Source: Streptomyces sp. GESEQ-35
GTDB lineage: Bacteria; Actinomycetota; Actinomycetes; Streptomycetales; Streptomycetaceae
Direction: 5' to 3'
Assembly: GCF_017948485.1 (NCBI RefSeq)
Contig: NZ_JAFFSX010000026.1
Coordinates: 106,064-170,063, forward strand
DNA: 64,000 bases
The notes beneath the pieces were generated by a model. The model did not search any database. It had not been told where the DNA came from and worked only from the letters and a program-made list of their open reading frames with translations. Shown piece after piece: positions 7,045 through 14,802 of the stretch. Each line of letters opens with the position of its first letter. The stretch's first letter is position 1. A program made the translations under genes and the position numbers.

Positions 7045-8136
7045 CTACGGTGAGACGGCAGCCTCCCGAGTCAGTGCGGTGCGGGCGAACGCGGGAGTGG
7101 GCAGGGGAACATCGTATGGCGGTCGGGTCAACGCCTCGTGCAACATCGCCACTACGACATCTGCGTGCGTGAGTCCGACCATCGCGGCGCCCACCACGAA
7201 GTTGCTGTCACGGGACATGCCCGGCGTGCTGTTGACCTCCAGCACGTACGGCTGGTCGTCCTCGGTGAGGACGAAGTCCACGCGCGCCGAACCACGCAGC
7301 CCGAGCCCGTCCCACAGCGTCGTGGCGTACTCGGTGACCTTGGCCAGCACCTCGGGCGTCAACTCGGCTGCCCGTACGGCTACGGCGCCCCTGGACTCCA
7401 CGTCGAGCTTCGTGTCGGCGTCGTAGAACTCCGCCTCGGTGGCTTCGGTGGCCAGCGGGGGAAGTACGACGACCGCGCCTCCGGGTAGCTCCAGGAGTCC
7501 CACGGTTAGTGGCACGCCGGTCAGGTAGTCCTCGACCAGTACGGCGTCGCCTTCCTCGCCGGCAGCCTCGGCCAGCGCCCTGGGAAGGTCCGCCTGATCG
7601 CGTACCAGGCTCATGCCCACGCTGGAGCCGCCGAAGGGCGGTTTGACCATCGCCGCCCGCCCGTTCCAGTCCATCGGGCCGCCGGACCACACCCACCATC
7701 CCGGCGTGGGGACGCCGAGACTCAGCATCACACGCTTGCAGAGGATCTTGTCGGCGGCCACCGCGGACGCCGCGACTCCACTGCCGCAGTACGGCACGCG
7801 CAGGTAGTCGAGCAGGCCCTGTAGCCTCCCGTCCTCCCCGTACGGCCCGTGAAGGTTCGAGAAGGCCACGTCGTAGCCGGCCAACTCCGTGATGAACTCC
7901 GGCTCGCACGGGTTCAGCACTTTCCAGCGGGCACCCATGTCGTCCAGGGCCCCGGACAGGGCGGTCACGGAACGCTGGTCCACGGGGCACTTCGAGTGGT
8001 AGAGCCGGTCCTCTGCTGACACCGGCCCGTAGACGAGGGCGACACCGAGCCCCTCTCGGTCGCGCTGCCAGTCGCGAAGGTTCTGGGCGGCCTCCCGCAC
8101 CGCGAGGTCAGAGCCGGAGTCGAGGAACCGAGTCAT
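7045..8136 (-). CDS. D-Ala-D-Ala ligase-like ATP-grasp enzyme
   Basis: 363 residues from the ATG at 8136, which overlaps the epimerase stop in an ATGA. The N-terminal domain has LHGPYGEDGRLQGLLDYLRVPYCGSG, the ATP-grasp domain has the glycine-rich loop PPFGGSSVGM, and the end carries the metal-binding YVLEVNSTPGMS. These are Ddl hallmarks, but the first ~40 residues and the substrate region differ from housekeeping Ddl. Given its neighbours it probably joins two amino acids, perhaps D-configured or diaminopimelate-like ones, using ATP. A housekeeping ddl is expected elsewhere in the genome. Confidence 0.8.
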   Translation of the reverse strand: MTRFLDSGSDLAVREAAQNLRDWQRDREGLGVALVYGPVSAEDRLYHSKCPVDQRSVTALSGALDDMGARWKVLNPCEPEFITELAGYDVAFSNLHGPYGEDGRLQGLLDYLRVPYCGSGVAASAVAADKILCKRVMLSLGVPTPGWWVWSGGPMDWNGRAAMVKPPFGGSSVGMSLVRDQADLPRALAEAAGEEGDAVLVEDYLTGVPLTVGLLELPGGAVVVLPPLATEATEAEFYDADTKLDVESRGAVAVRAAELTPEVLAKVTEYATTLWDGLGLRGSARVDFVLTEDDQPYVLEVNSTPGMSRDSNFVVGAAMVGLTHADVVVAMLHEALTRPPYDVPLPTPAFARTALTREAAVSP

Positions 8137-8933
8137 GCGAGGACCCCTTCGAACGTGTTGGTGACCGGCCCGCCGACCCAGTGAGTCCGCTTCGGTCGGT
8201 CGGGATGTGGCCGGACCGTGAGCGGCTCCCCGGCACGGTTGTGGACGGTGACGGCACGCGGCGACACGAGGCCGCGCAGGGTGGCGATGACAACGGCCGC
8301 GACGGCTCCGCTCCCGCATGACAGGGTTTCCGCCTCGACGCCGCGCTCGTAGGTGCGGATCTTCAGCGCCTGCCTGCCGGCGGCCTGGACGAAGTTGACG
8401 TTCGTCCCCAACGGGGCAAGGTCCGCGTGGTGACGGACGAGGCGCCCGACGAGTACCGCGTCGATGGCGTCCACGTCATCCACGATGGCGACGACGTGTT
8501 CGGTGCCGGTGTGGGCACTGTCGAACCAAGTCGGCTTGCCGTTGATGACGGTCTGAACTCGTCGGGGGTGGACCGCGCCGACTTCGGCCGTGACCCACAC
8601 GGAGTCGTCGCTCACGATCGCCTCGTGCATCACCCCAGCCATGCGGAGACGCATCTCGCGGAAGCCGTGGTCATGGTGGGCGGCCCAGGCGGTACACCGC
8701 AGAGCGTTACCGCACATCGTCGCGATCGAACCGTCAGCGTTGAAGCAGCCGACCTCGAAGACGACCGGGCTGATGCTGATCAGGCTGCTGATGACGAGGC
8801 CGTCCGCGCCTACGCCGGTTCGCCTGGCACAGAGGCGCTCGGCCTCCTTTGGCCAGTCCTGCTCGCCGTCCCGCGCGGGGTCGGCTAACAGGACGAAGTC
8901 GTTCCCCGCTCCGTGGATCTTGCGGAAGCGCAT
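8133..8933 (-). CDS. Diaminopimelate epimerase-like PLP-independent racemase
   Basis: 266 residues from the ATG at 8933 after GAGGAG. Both catalytic cysteines are present: Cys74 in TMCGNALRC and Cys206 in AETLSCGSGA. The N-terminal IHGAGNDF is also kept. DapF turns LL- into meso-diaminopimelate through a two-base thiol mechanism; relatives in metabolite clusters epimerise other amino acids. The gene is coupled to the Ddl-like ligase by a 4-bp overlap, so it most likely supplies that enzyme with an epimerised amino acid. It is probably not the housekeeping dapF, since it sits in an accessory operon. Confidence 0.82.
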   Translation of the reverse strand: MRFRKIHGAGNDFVLLADPARDGEQDWPKEAERLCARRTGVGADGLVISSLISISPVVFEVGCFNADGSIATMCGNALRCTAWAAHHDHGFREMRLRMAGVMHEAIVSDDSVWVTAEVGAVHPRRVQTVINGKPTWFDSAHTGTEHVVAIVDDVDAIDAVLVGRLVRHHADLAPLGTNVNFVQAAGRQALKIRTYERGVEAETLSCGSGAVAAVVIATLRGLVSPRAVTVHNRAGEPLTVRPHPDRPKRTHWVGGPVTNTFEGVLA

Positions 8934-8993
8934 GGCAAAGCTCCTCGCTGGCCTGAGGTGACAGTTCTCGTGATGGCCGAATGGGGCTTCGGG

Positions 8994-9236
8994 TCAGAGG
9001 AGTTCGACGGCCCGATACGTCGTCGCCGACTCGTTCATGACCCACGGGGAGTGCCCGTCGAAGATCAGAACCCGGCGCCCCGCGGTGCCGGCGGACCTCA
9101 TGTCGCGGACTCGCAGGTACAACCCGTCGAGGAACACGAAATCGCCTATGTGGACGTCGCCTGGTTGCCTGTGACCGGGGATGGTGCCGAGGGGAGGAGG
9201 CACAGGGGGTGGTTCGGTGGTGCAGCGCTCGTACAT
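8994..9236 (-). CDS. Conserved-looking 80-residue protein in the peptidoglycan-like operon
   Basis: The ATG at 9236 directly follows the TGA of the 28-residue peptide gene, so translation is coupled. After a proline-rich start, the product has a compact strand-rich core: GDVHIGDFVFLDGLYLRVRDM, then RRVLIFDGHSPWVM. That pattern suggests a small beta-barrel. I recall similar small proteins in Streptomyces clusters with DapF and Ddl homologues but cannot name the family. Function unknown; a role as binding or maturation partner is a guess. Confidence 0.65.
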   Translation of the reverse strand: MYERCTTEPPPVPPPLGTIPGHRQPGDVHIGDFVFLDGLYLRVRDMRSAGTAGRRVLIFDGHSPWVMNESATTYRAVELL

Positions 9237-9323
9237 TCAGCCTCTCCAGATGGCCAGGAGGATCGACCCGCCGAGTGCCAAGAGGCTTGCCACGTAGCAG
9301 AGTTGTTGGTTCCGGAGGCTCAA
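9237..9323 (-). CDS. 28-residue single-pass membrane peptide, TTG start
   Basis: The TTG at 9323 overlaps the NUDIX stop in a TTGA, and the stop TGA at 9237 directly precedes the next ATG, so the frame is locked between two coupled genes. The product is a short polar head (SLRNQQ) followed by a ~17-residue hydrophobic helix ending in basic WRG. It could tether the operon's enzymes to the membrane, act as a small regulator, or be a peptide product or precursor. The tight coupling argues that it is translated. Confidence 0.5.
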   Translation of the reverse strand: MSLRNQQLCYVASLLALGGSILLAIWRG

Positions 9324-9862
9324 GGGGCACCGACCAGGTGGCCGTGAAGGCGGTCGCGGACTGACGGGATACCGATCTCCCCAAGGGGCATCCAGGCCGC
9401 TGCGCCGGCTTCGATCACCATCGGAGTGATAGTGCCGGAGTGGGCCCGGAAGAGGTATCTGAAACCGATCCGGAGGCGGGGGCCGTACCTGTGTTGCCCC
9501 GCTCTGGTCACGTCGATCAGGAAGGGACCCTCGCTGTCGGGTTCCGTCCACACGTCGCGGATGCCGACTGCCTCGGTCAACAGACGCAGGGCTGCCTCGC
9601 TGAGTGAGTCGTCCTGTTCCTCCGGCTCCGCTTCGGCGAGGGCGAAGGCTCCTTCGTGCCGCAGGGACAGGACGCGATTGCGTTCGTCGACGACGACCGC
9701 GCCCGTCGTCACGAGGGGGCAGCGCCGGCTGTGGGTGCAGGTCCCGCGCTGTGCGTGGTCGCGGGCGGCGTCGTACACCGGCATCAGCGCCATCTGCTCG
9801 TCAGGGTGCTCGTAGATGTAGTGGGACAGCTCCCGGACGATCTGGTCCTCCCGGATACTCAC
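9320..9862 (-). CDS. NUDIX-fold protein of the peptidoglycan-like operon
   Basis: 180 residues from a GTG that overlaps the upstream stop as GTGA. After a helical N-terminal part (about 1-50), the region TTGAVVVDERNRVLSLRHEGAFALAEA to PLGEIGIPSVRDRL has the NUDIX strand order. The catalytic box (GX5EX7REUXEEXGU) is poor: around SLSEAALRLLTEAVGI only the second half fits, so hydrolase activity is doubtful. Such proteins occur in Streptomyces metabolite and regulatory loci, where they may bind a nucleotide ligand. Confidence 0.65.
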   Translation of the reverse strand: MSIREDQIVRELSHYIYEHPDEQMALMPVYDAARDHAQRGTCTHSRRCPLVTTGAVVVDERNRVLSLRHEGAFALAEAEPEEQDDSLSEAALRLLTEAVGIRDVWTEPDSEGPFLIDVTRAGQHRYGPRLRIGFRYLFRAHSGTITPMVIEAGAAAWMPLGEIGIPSVRDRLHGHLVGAP

Positions 9863-10248
9863 GGGGCACCGAGCCCGTGGCGCTGTGTGTAGATCCACAG
9901 GAGCCTTCGCGTGACGTCGGCGGCATCCCGGAGGTAGATGAAGGCGCCGAACGACGGGGTCTCCGCGGTCGGACGGTTCTGCAGGTCGAGGAGCCGGTAT
10001 CCCTTGCGGAACAGCTCCCGCACGTCCTCATCCTCGTCCGCTCTCAGATCCTCGCCCAGCAGAAGGTTCAGGTGCCCGACGATCTCCGGCAGGGAGGCGT
10101 CCATGTCTTTGCGGGTGGAGGTGGCCAATTGCATGGAGAGGGCTGTCTCGGTGCTCTCCGAAATCGTCTCGACGTCGATTGGGAGAACTTCGGTTCCCGC
10201 GCTGTCGGTTGCTCTCGATGCCTTGCCACTACTTGCCACAGTGATCAC
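9859..10248 (-). CDS. DUF6415-like small protein, first gene of the operon
   Basis: 129 residues from a GTG at 10248. It is acidic and helical: an N-terminal part, then LPEIVGHLNLLLGEDLRADEDEDVRELFRKGYRLLDLQNRP and a C-terminal helix with RDAADVTRRLLWIYTQ. The length, layout and position at the head of a small metabolite-type operon resemble the DUF6415 family, often labelled natural-product-associated. It overlaps the NUDIX gene by 4 bp. The start region contains two copies of the TTGCC element also seen near the XRE regulator, which suggests common control. Function unknown. Confidence 0.6.
   Translation of the reverse strand: MITVASSGKASRATDSAGTEVLPIDVETISESTETALSMQLATSTRKDMDASLPEIVGHLNLLLGEDLRADEDEDVRELFRKGYRLLDLQNRPTAETPSFGAFIYLRDAADVTRRLLWIYTQRHGLGAP
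10222..10240. promoter_or_regulatory. TTGCC-type repeats at the head of the peptidoglycan-like operon
   Basis: CTTGCCACTACTTGCCAC contains two TTGCCAC units 10 bp apart at the start of the DUF6415-like gene. A further AACTTGCCCG lies at 10331-10340, and similar units precede the DUF6879 operon at 11986-12035. They may be operators for the XRE regulator encoded between them. They are short, so chance is possible. Confidence 0.35.
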
Positions 10249-10344
10249 CGTCTCGCCCCTTGAGTGCGCGTTTCCGGCCGTGCCAGTAACGCTAAGAAGG
10301 GCGACAGGAGGGGCTCTACGAGTGTGCCGGAACTTGCCCGGCGT

Positions 10345-11190
10345 TCACCCCAGGGATTCGATGGCGGTCGTGATGATTTCGCGTGCCGCCGGGCCGTAGA
10401 CGGCAAGTTCGGCCAGATCCGTGAACGTCTGGGCATACATGGCAAGTTCGTGCTTCTGTGTGACGGCGAGGTGGGCCGAGACGAGTTCGACGTGGACCGT
10501 GTGGTCGTCGTACAGGAAGAAGCCTTCGACGGGCCAGAGGCTTGAACGGTCGGCGTCTTCAGGAATGATGCCGATGCTCACCGAGGGCAGCGCCATAACG
10601 CTGAGCAGATAGCCGAGTTGGCCGGCCATCACGTCCGTTCCGCCTATGCGCTTTCGGAGTGCTCCTTCTTCCAGGAGAATCGCGAACGTGTGGTTGCCGT
10701 ACACGATCTGCTGTTTCTCCACACGCACCTTGACGGCCGCCGGCACGTCATCCATGAGGCCGCGGCGGTCGCGAATTGAGGTGAGCAGTGCGGTGATGTA
10801 CGAGGCCGTCTGCACCGGGCCGGGAATGAGCCACGGCGAGTAAATGCGGAAGCGCTGGGTGCGTTCCCACAAGGGGAGCACGGACTCCTGGGCCTGCTTC
10901 AGGCCGGTACGCTCCATCCGGCGCCACTCGACGTACATGCCCTCGATGCCGCGTGCCGTCGAGACGAGATCCTCAGCCGCGTTCTCTGCACCGCAAGCAG
11001 CAGCCCACGCACGCAGGTCGCGCTCCGAGGGCGGACGCGTGCCGCTCTCGAAGCGCGAACACTTCGACTCATGCCAGCCGAGGCTGCTGGCCAGCGCTCG
11101 CTTGGTTAGCCCGGCTTCGAGCCGGAGTTCGCTCAGGCGTTTTCCCAGGGCCCTGCGGGCTTCCTGAACGCTCGAAGATGGCGATGTCAT
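10345..11190 (-). CDS. XRE-family regulator with DUF5753 ligand domain
   Basis: 281 residues from the ATG at 11190. Residues about 13-65 form the helix-turn-helix (LGKRLSELRLEAGLTKRALASSLGWHESKCSRFESG). The rest matches the DUF5753 layout: EWRRMERTGLKQAQESVLPLWERTQRFRIYSPWLIPGPVQT, then HFAILLEEGALR-type strands and the final helix YAQTFTDLAELAVYG. Streptomyces has dozens of such regulators, usually paired with small DUF397 or DUF6879 proteins, as here. It lies 96 bp upstream of the peptidoglycan-like operon on the same strand and is the obvious candidate to control it. Confidence 0.9.
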   Translation of the reverse strand: MTSPSSSVQEARRALGKRLSELRLEAGLTKRALASSLGWHESKCSRFESGTRPPSERDLRAWAAACGAENAAEDLVSTARGIEGMYVEWRRMERTGLKQAQESVLPLWERTQRFRIYSPWLIPGPVQTASYITALLTSIRDRRGLMDDVPAAVKVRVEKQQIVYGNHTFAILLEEGALRKRIGGTDVMAGQLGYLLSVMALPSVSIGIIPEDADRSSLWPVEGFFLYDDHTVHVELVSAHLAVTQKHELAMYAQTFTDLAELAVYGPAAREIITTAIESLG

Positions 11191-11217
11191 GTCGCTGCGA
11201 TGGTGCTGTTCGAGCTA

Positions 11218-11739
11218 TCAGGCCGACGGGGTCGGCTGGAACTCTGCGTGCGGTGTTGCCCGCGCCCATACGGCCTCGAAGGCCGACTCGCAGAGCTTTG
11301 CCACCTCGGGGTCCTCCGTGAGTTCCACCTCCATGTTCTCGCCGTCGCCGTCGAAGTGGTTGACGAGGACGAGGCTGGAGTCGAAGAGCCAGAAGTCGTT
11401 GCCCGGAAGTGCGAGGCCCGTTGCGTCTCGCCGGGAGAGCCAGCGCACGTCCTCGCCGGCAGCGATGTTGAGTCCGTCCGTCACGTCGTACTCGAAGCGG
11501 ATGTACTCGCTGACGGGAGTCGAAACGACGCGGGCACGCCGAACCTCGACGCCTCGCGAGGTCGCCTCCGTGACGATGCCGTGCCAGTCGCCCCAGCGCT
11601 CGGCCGGGTCGAGTGTCACGCCGGCCTGCCAGTCGATGAAGGCCGGGTCCGACTTCATGTAGGCGTCGCGCATCTCCAGATGGACAGCCGTCCTCTGGCA
11701 GCTGCGGAACAGCTCCTCAAACGTCGGGGTCCTCGTCAA
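11218..11739 (-). CDS. DUF6879-like protein
   Basis: 173 residues from a TTG at 11739 that overlaps the upstream gene by 23 bp; GAAGAAGG and GGAGG lie just before it. The start TFEELFRSCQRTAVHLEMRDAYM and the later RWGDWHGIVTEATSRGVEVRRARVVSTPVSEYIRFEYDVT fit the DUF6879 family, commonly encoded next to XRE/DUF5753 regulators. The partner regulator is 27 bp downstream on the same strand. The biochemical role is unknown; it may be the toxin-like or ligand-sensing half of the pair. Confidence 0.8.
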   Translation of the reverse strand: MTRTPTFEELFRSCQRTAVHLEMRDAYMKSDPAFIDWQAGVTLDPAERWGDWHGIVTEATSRGVEVRRARVVSTPVSEYIRFEYDVTDGLNIAAGEDVRWLSRRDATGLALPGNDFWLFDSSLVLVNHFDGDGENMEVELTEDPEVAKLCESAFEAVWARATPHAEFQPTPSA

Positions 11740-11947
11740 CCTTCTTCACCTCCAGGAAGAACTGCACCATGCGCCGGGGGATCTCCACCACCGACTCGTG
11801 GCCGGGGATGTCCATCTGCCCGAGACGCTCGATGTCCTCCACCTTCCAACCCTGCACGAGGTAGCTGTCCTTCTCCTCGTCGAGGTAGATGGTGGGGGAG
11901 CCGCCACTGGGACTCTCCGGGTCCTTACCGAGCTTACGCAGGGCCAT
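11717..11947 (-). CDS. Small acidic protein upstream of DUF6879/XRE pair
   Basis: 76 residues from the ATG at 11947 with an excellent GAGGAGG site. The sequence (MALRKLGKDPESPSGGSPTIYLDEEKDSYLVQGWKV in outline) has a beta-hairpin core, IYLDEEKDSYLVQGW, like the small partner proteins that accompany XRE regulators in Streptomyces. It is the first gene of the three-gene regulator unit; its end overlaps the DUF6879 start, so the two are coupled. Confidence 0.75.
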   Translation of the reverse strand: MALRKLGKDPESPSGGSPTIYLDEEKDSYLVQGWKVEDIERLGQMDIPGHESVVEIPRRMVQFFLEVKKVDEDPDV

Positions 11948-12307
11948 GATGTCCTCCTCGGATGCCGGTAACGATCTCTGTGCCAGAGCTTGCCCGCGGT
12001 CGGGCCATGGAGCGAGGAACTTGCCGAAACTTGCCTGACGTGTATGGAAGTTGACCTTACGTCGCCGGGGTCAGCGCGACGCAGAGCGGGCTGCCGCAGC
12101 GCCCAGGGGTGGCCGGATTCGATCGCTGTCCGCCCCTCCTTGGGCCCGGGAGAGGAGGCGCCGTCTCTGGCCGGGAAACGGCTGAAGTCGCCCGTCGAGT
12201 GGGGACTCCAAGGTCCACGCGCACGGACGCATGGGTGCCGATCATTTCGTCGATGCACCAGCTGTCCGTTGTCATTGAATTGAGCCCGATGATTCCAGGA
12301 TCTGACG
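11948..12307. promoter_or_regulatory. Promoter region of the XRE/DUF6879 unit with AACTTGCC repeats
   Basis: No gene is supported in these 360 bp. Two tandem units AACTTGCC lie at 12018-12025 and 12028-12035 (10-bp period), and a related AGCTTGCCCG lies near 11988. The 10-bp spacing puts them on one face of the helix, as expected for a cooperative operator. The same element recurs at 10331-10340 and 10222-10240. Confidence 0.45.
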
Positions 12308-12841
12308 TCAGCTGACAGGCAGGTGGAACCAACGCTGAATGGAGTTCGGTAGATCGCAGTGCAACGCGGTTTCCAGCTCTTGCCAGTATCCCCACTCCCG
12401 CTGGAACTCATCTGTGCCTTCGGCAGGTGACGGTTCGCGCGCTGCCGCCAACAAGCATCCGGCGTGGATAAACATCCAGTACGTGATATTCGTGATCTCA
12501 GCCGGTCCGCATGCCCATGTCCGGTCCCTCGCCGTCTCCAGCTCTTGGAGGAGCTTGCGGAGCTTGGCGAACTCGTCCGCATCTGGCACCACGGTGTGCA
12601 CCTTGTAGAACTTGCATGCCTCCGTGTGAGCATGGCTGTACGCCTTTGCCGCTGAGAGGAAGTCGTGCGCGGCTGCCAACCGGACCTCGCGTGTCCATTG
12701 GGCGTACTGGTCATCTCCGGTGACGTGAGCAGCCCTCACCGTGCTCCGCGCCTGGATTCGTGCAGCGCGGAGAGCCAGAAGGGCAGCCGCCGCCGACACG
12801 AGCACTGCCAGCCCCGAGATCCCCACCTCAAACCAATCCAT
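12308..12841 (-). CDS. Membrane-anchored hypothetical protein
   Basis: The start chosen is the ATG at 12841 (MDWFEVGISG), giving 177 residues. A single helix at about residues 6-30 (GISGLAVLVSAAAALLALRAA) anchors a cytoplasmic, mostly helical domain rich in aromatic and charged residues (for example WTREVRLAAAHDFLSAAKAYSHAHTE). This matches many phage-island hypothetical proteins of Streptomyces. Family not identified. The frame extends 32 codons upstream, but that part is unlike protein. Confidence 0.6.
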   Translation of the reverse strand: MDWFEVGISGLAVLVSAAAALLALRAARIQARSTVRAAHVTGDDQYAQWTREVRLAAAHDFLSAAKAYSHAHTEACKFYKVHTVVPDADEFAKLRKLLQELETARDRTWACGPAEITNITYWMFIHAGCLLAAAREPSPAEGTDEFQREWGYWQELETALHCDLPNSIQRWFHLPVS

Positions 12842-13027
12842 GCCACAAATGCTGCCGTGTCGCCGACCGTGATGCGGGGGGAACCACTGAGCTGCTGCTT
12901 CGAGCATGCTCGCACCAGCCCTCGGCTTCACGAACACGCCGTCCCGCCCGGCTCGCCGCGTCTCGTGGACGCCAGCCTGGAGAGGGCGCTCGCCAAGGCG
13001 CAGGCCGCCTCCTGACCACCTGCTTTA

Positions 13028-13061
13028 CCGCTGCCCCTCTGCCTTGGCAGAGGGGCAGCGG
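13028..13061. terminator. Strong hairpin terminator of the mobilisation operon
   Basis: Perfect 15-bp inverted repeat, CCGCTGCCCCTCTGC (13028-13042) and its complement (13047-13061), with a 4-nt loop, 13 bp beyond the relaxase stop. Confidence 0.8.
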
Positions 13062-13074
13062 CGTAAACCCCGGA

Positions 13075-14802
13075 TTACCGTGCGTTGCGCGGCCCGTCGT
13101 GTCGGCTTGGCGAGGGCCGGGCAGTGCTTCCGACCTTCGTCGCAGCGGTGGTGTGTTGGGGCATCGTGGTGGCGTCGGCGGGTAGGTCGGCCATGCGTCG
13201 CAGGCGCCATACGAGCACGTCGCTGATCGACCCGGCGGTGCCCAGCTCCCGCCGCCCGGCGGCCTCGGTCAGCAGCGCTGCCGGGTCGTGGCCGGCGCTC
13301 TCGGCGTCGGCGAGTGTGGCGGCCAGGGCGTGCCAGCCCGGTTCGGCGAGAACCTGATCCGCCAACTCCGGCACCGCCTGACGCAGGTGGACGGTTTGCC
13401 TCTGGCGCAGGAACTGCGACAGGCGCTGACCTCGCTGGTGCAGCACGCCCAGTGGGACGTTGGCAGCGGCCTGGTAGGCGGCGCGCAGGTGCTCGGCGGC
13501 CTCCCGGGCAGCGGCTGCCTGCTGAGCGTGCCCCTTCTTCGCATGCCAGTGAGCGGCGGCGGTCACGAGGAAGAACGCCATGTCGATCACCATCGCCGTG
13601 GTCGCCCCGTCCTCCCCGCGGCCGAGCGCCGGCCCGCTGAAAATGAGATCGCGGGCTGCTTGGCGCAGGGCGCGGTCGTGCCTGCGCTCGGCATTGATGT
13701 GGGAGCGGGTGGCCCGCTCGAACACGAAGGCCGCCTCGCGCAGTTCGGTTCGGGTGTGGGCGGCCGAGGTCTTGGCGAGCGCGTCCAGGACCTCCCCGCC
13801 CGCCGCGATGTGCGCGGCCACCGCCGCGTCCTCACCGTTGTCGACGACCAGCACCGCCTGCCACGCCGCCGTGGCTGCCCGGCGCCGCGCAGTAGCCGGA
13901 CCGCTTGGCGCGGGATCGGAGGCTCGGTCGGACGGTGCCCTGTCGCTTCGGTCGGCGGCGTTGCTGTCGCCGGAGAAGCGTTTGCGGATGCGGGGCAGGG
14001 ACAGGTCGGGGGAGAGGGTGGAGCCCGCGTAGAACACCGGCTCCTTCTCGCCGTTGCGGTTGTCCGGGAGGGCGACCTTGTAGCCGAGCAGGTCGCCTGA
14101 GGGTGCGACGCGCTTGCGGATCAGCAGGCCGGCAGCAGCCAGGCGGTCGAAGAACTCCTCCTCGCTCGTCGCTCCGGCCACTGCCCGCCGTACGGTCTCC
14201 CGCAGTTCCTCGCGCGCGGGTTGTTCCCTGCCCTCGCGTTCCGCCTTGTGGAGTTCGGCGCTGGTGGGGCGTTTGGCGGCGGTGCCGTCCCCGGGCGCGA
14301 CGCGGCGTAGCCCGTAGTCGGCTTCGATGCGCCGGCATTCGGCCTGGGCGCGGCGGGCCTCGTTGTGTCGACGGGGTCGGCGGCCGTCGTCCCGGACGAG
14401 GGTGGCGATGATGTGGATGTGATCGTCTGCATGGCGGACGGCGGCCCACCGGCAGGCTTGCTCGTCGCCGTCTGGGGCTATGCCGGTGGCAGCGACCATG
14501 CGGCGGGCGATGGCCGCCCAGTCCTCGTCGGACAGGACCGGGTCCTCCGGGGCAGCCCGCACTGACAGATGCCACACGTGCTTCTCGGGGCGCTTGCCGG
14601 CGGGCAGGGCGTTGACGGGCTGGTCGAGCAGGCGCTGAAGCTGGTCGTAGGTGGCCTTCGGGTCGCGGCCGGGGTCGGGGGTGAGCGGGTCGAAGGCGGC
14701 CACCAGGTGGGGGTCGATGTGCTCCTCGTCGGTGCCGGGGCCGTACAGGTAGCGGATCAGCCCGATCGTCCCGCTGCCGCGCTTGTGGATGCTGGGGATC
14801 AC
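13075..14802 (-). CDS. HUH-type relaxase (mobilisation nuclease)
   Basis: 575 residues from a GTG at 14802 that overlaps the MobC-like stop in a GTGA. The N-terminal relaxase domain carries the metal-binding histidine triad in AVRHADDHIHIIATLV (His124, His128, His130). The expected catalytic tyrosine is probably Tyr18 or Tyr20 in GLIRYLY. The C-terminal half is helical and rich in alanine and arginine. Relaxases nick at oriT and pilot single-stranded DNA into recipients. Most actinomycete integrative elements instead use a TraB-type double-strand pump, so this element is of the mobilisable kind. Its oriT is probably upstream, near 15.4 kb or 16.7 kb. Confidence 0.85.
   Translation of the reverse strand: MIPSIHKRGSGTIGLIRYLYGPGTDEEHIDPHLVAAFDPLTPDPGRDPKATYDQLQRLLDQPVNALPAGKRPEKHVWHLSVRAAPEDPVLSDEDWAAIARRMVAATGIAPDGDEQACRWAAVRHADDHIHIIATLVRDDGRRPRRHNEARRAQAECRRIEADYGLRRVAPGDGTAAKRPTSAELHKAEREGREQPAREELRETVRRAVAGATSEEEFFDRLAAAGLLIRKRVAPSGDLLGYKVALPDNRNGEKEPVFYAGSTLSPDLSLPRIRKRFSGDSNAADRSDRAPSDRASDPAPSGPATARRRAATAAWQAVLVVDNGEDAAVAAHIAAGGEVLDALAKTSAAHTRTELREAAFVFERATRSHINAERRHDRALRQAARDLIFSGPALGRGEDGATTAMVIDMAFFLVTAAAHWHAKKGHAQQAAAAREAAEHLRAAYQAAANVPLGVLHQRGQRLSQFLRQRQTVHLRQAVPELADQVLAEPGWHALAATLADAESAGHDPAALLTEAAGRRELGTAGSISDVLVWRLRRMADLPADATTMPQHTTAATKVGSTARPSPSRHDGPRNAR

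Noticed and set aside
9237..9323. RiPP precursor assignment for the 28-aa peptide
   Set aside because: It lacks a leader/core split and no known RiPP enzyme is adjacent; kept only as a membrane micro-protein.
12665..13015. Plus-strand frame with a plausible C-terminus (VDASLERALAKAQAAS)
   Set aside because: The end looks protein-like, but the rest does not, it overlaps the minus-strand membrane gene, and no start fits. It might be a tiny relic but cannot be supported.
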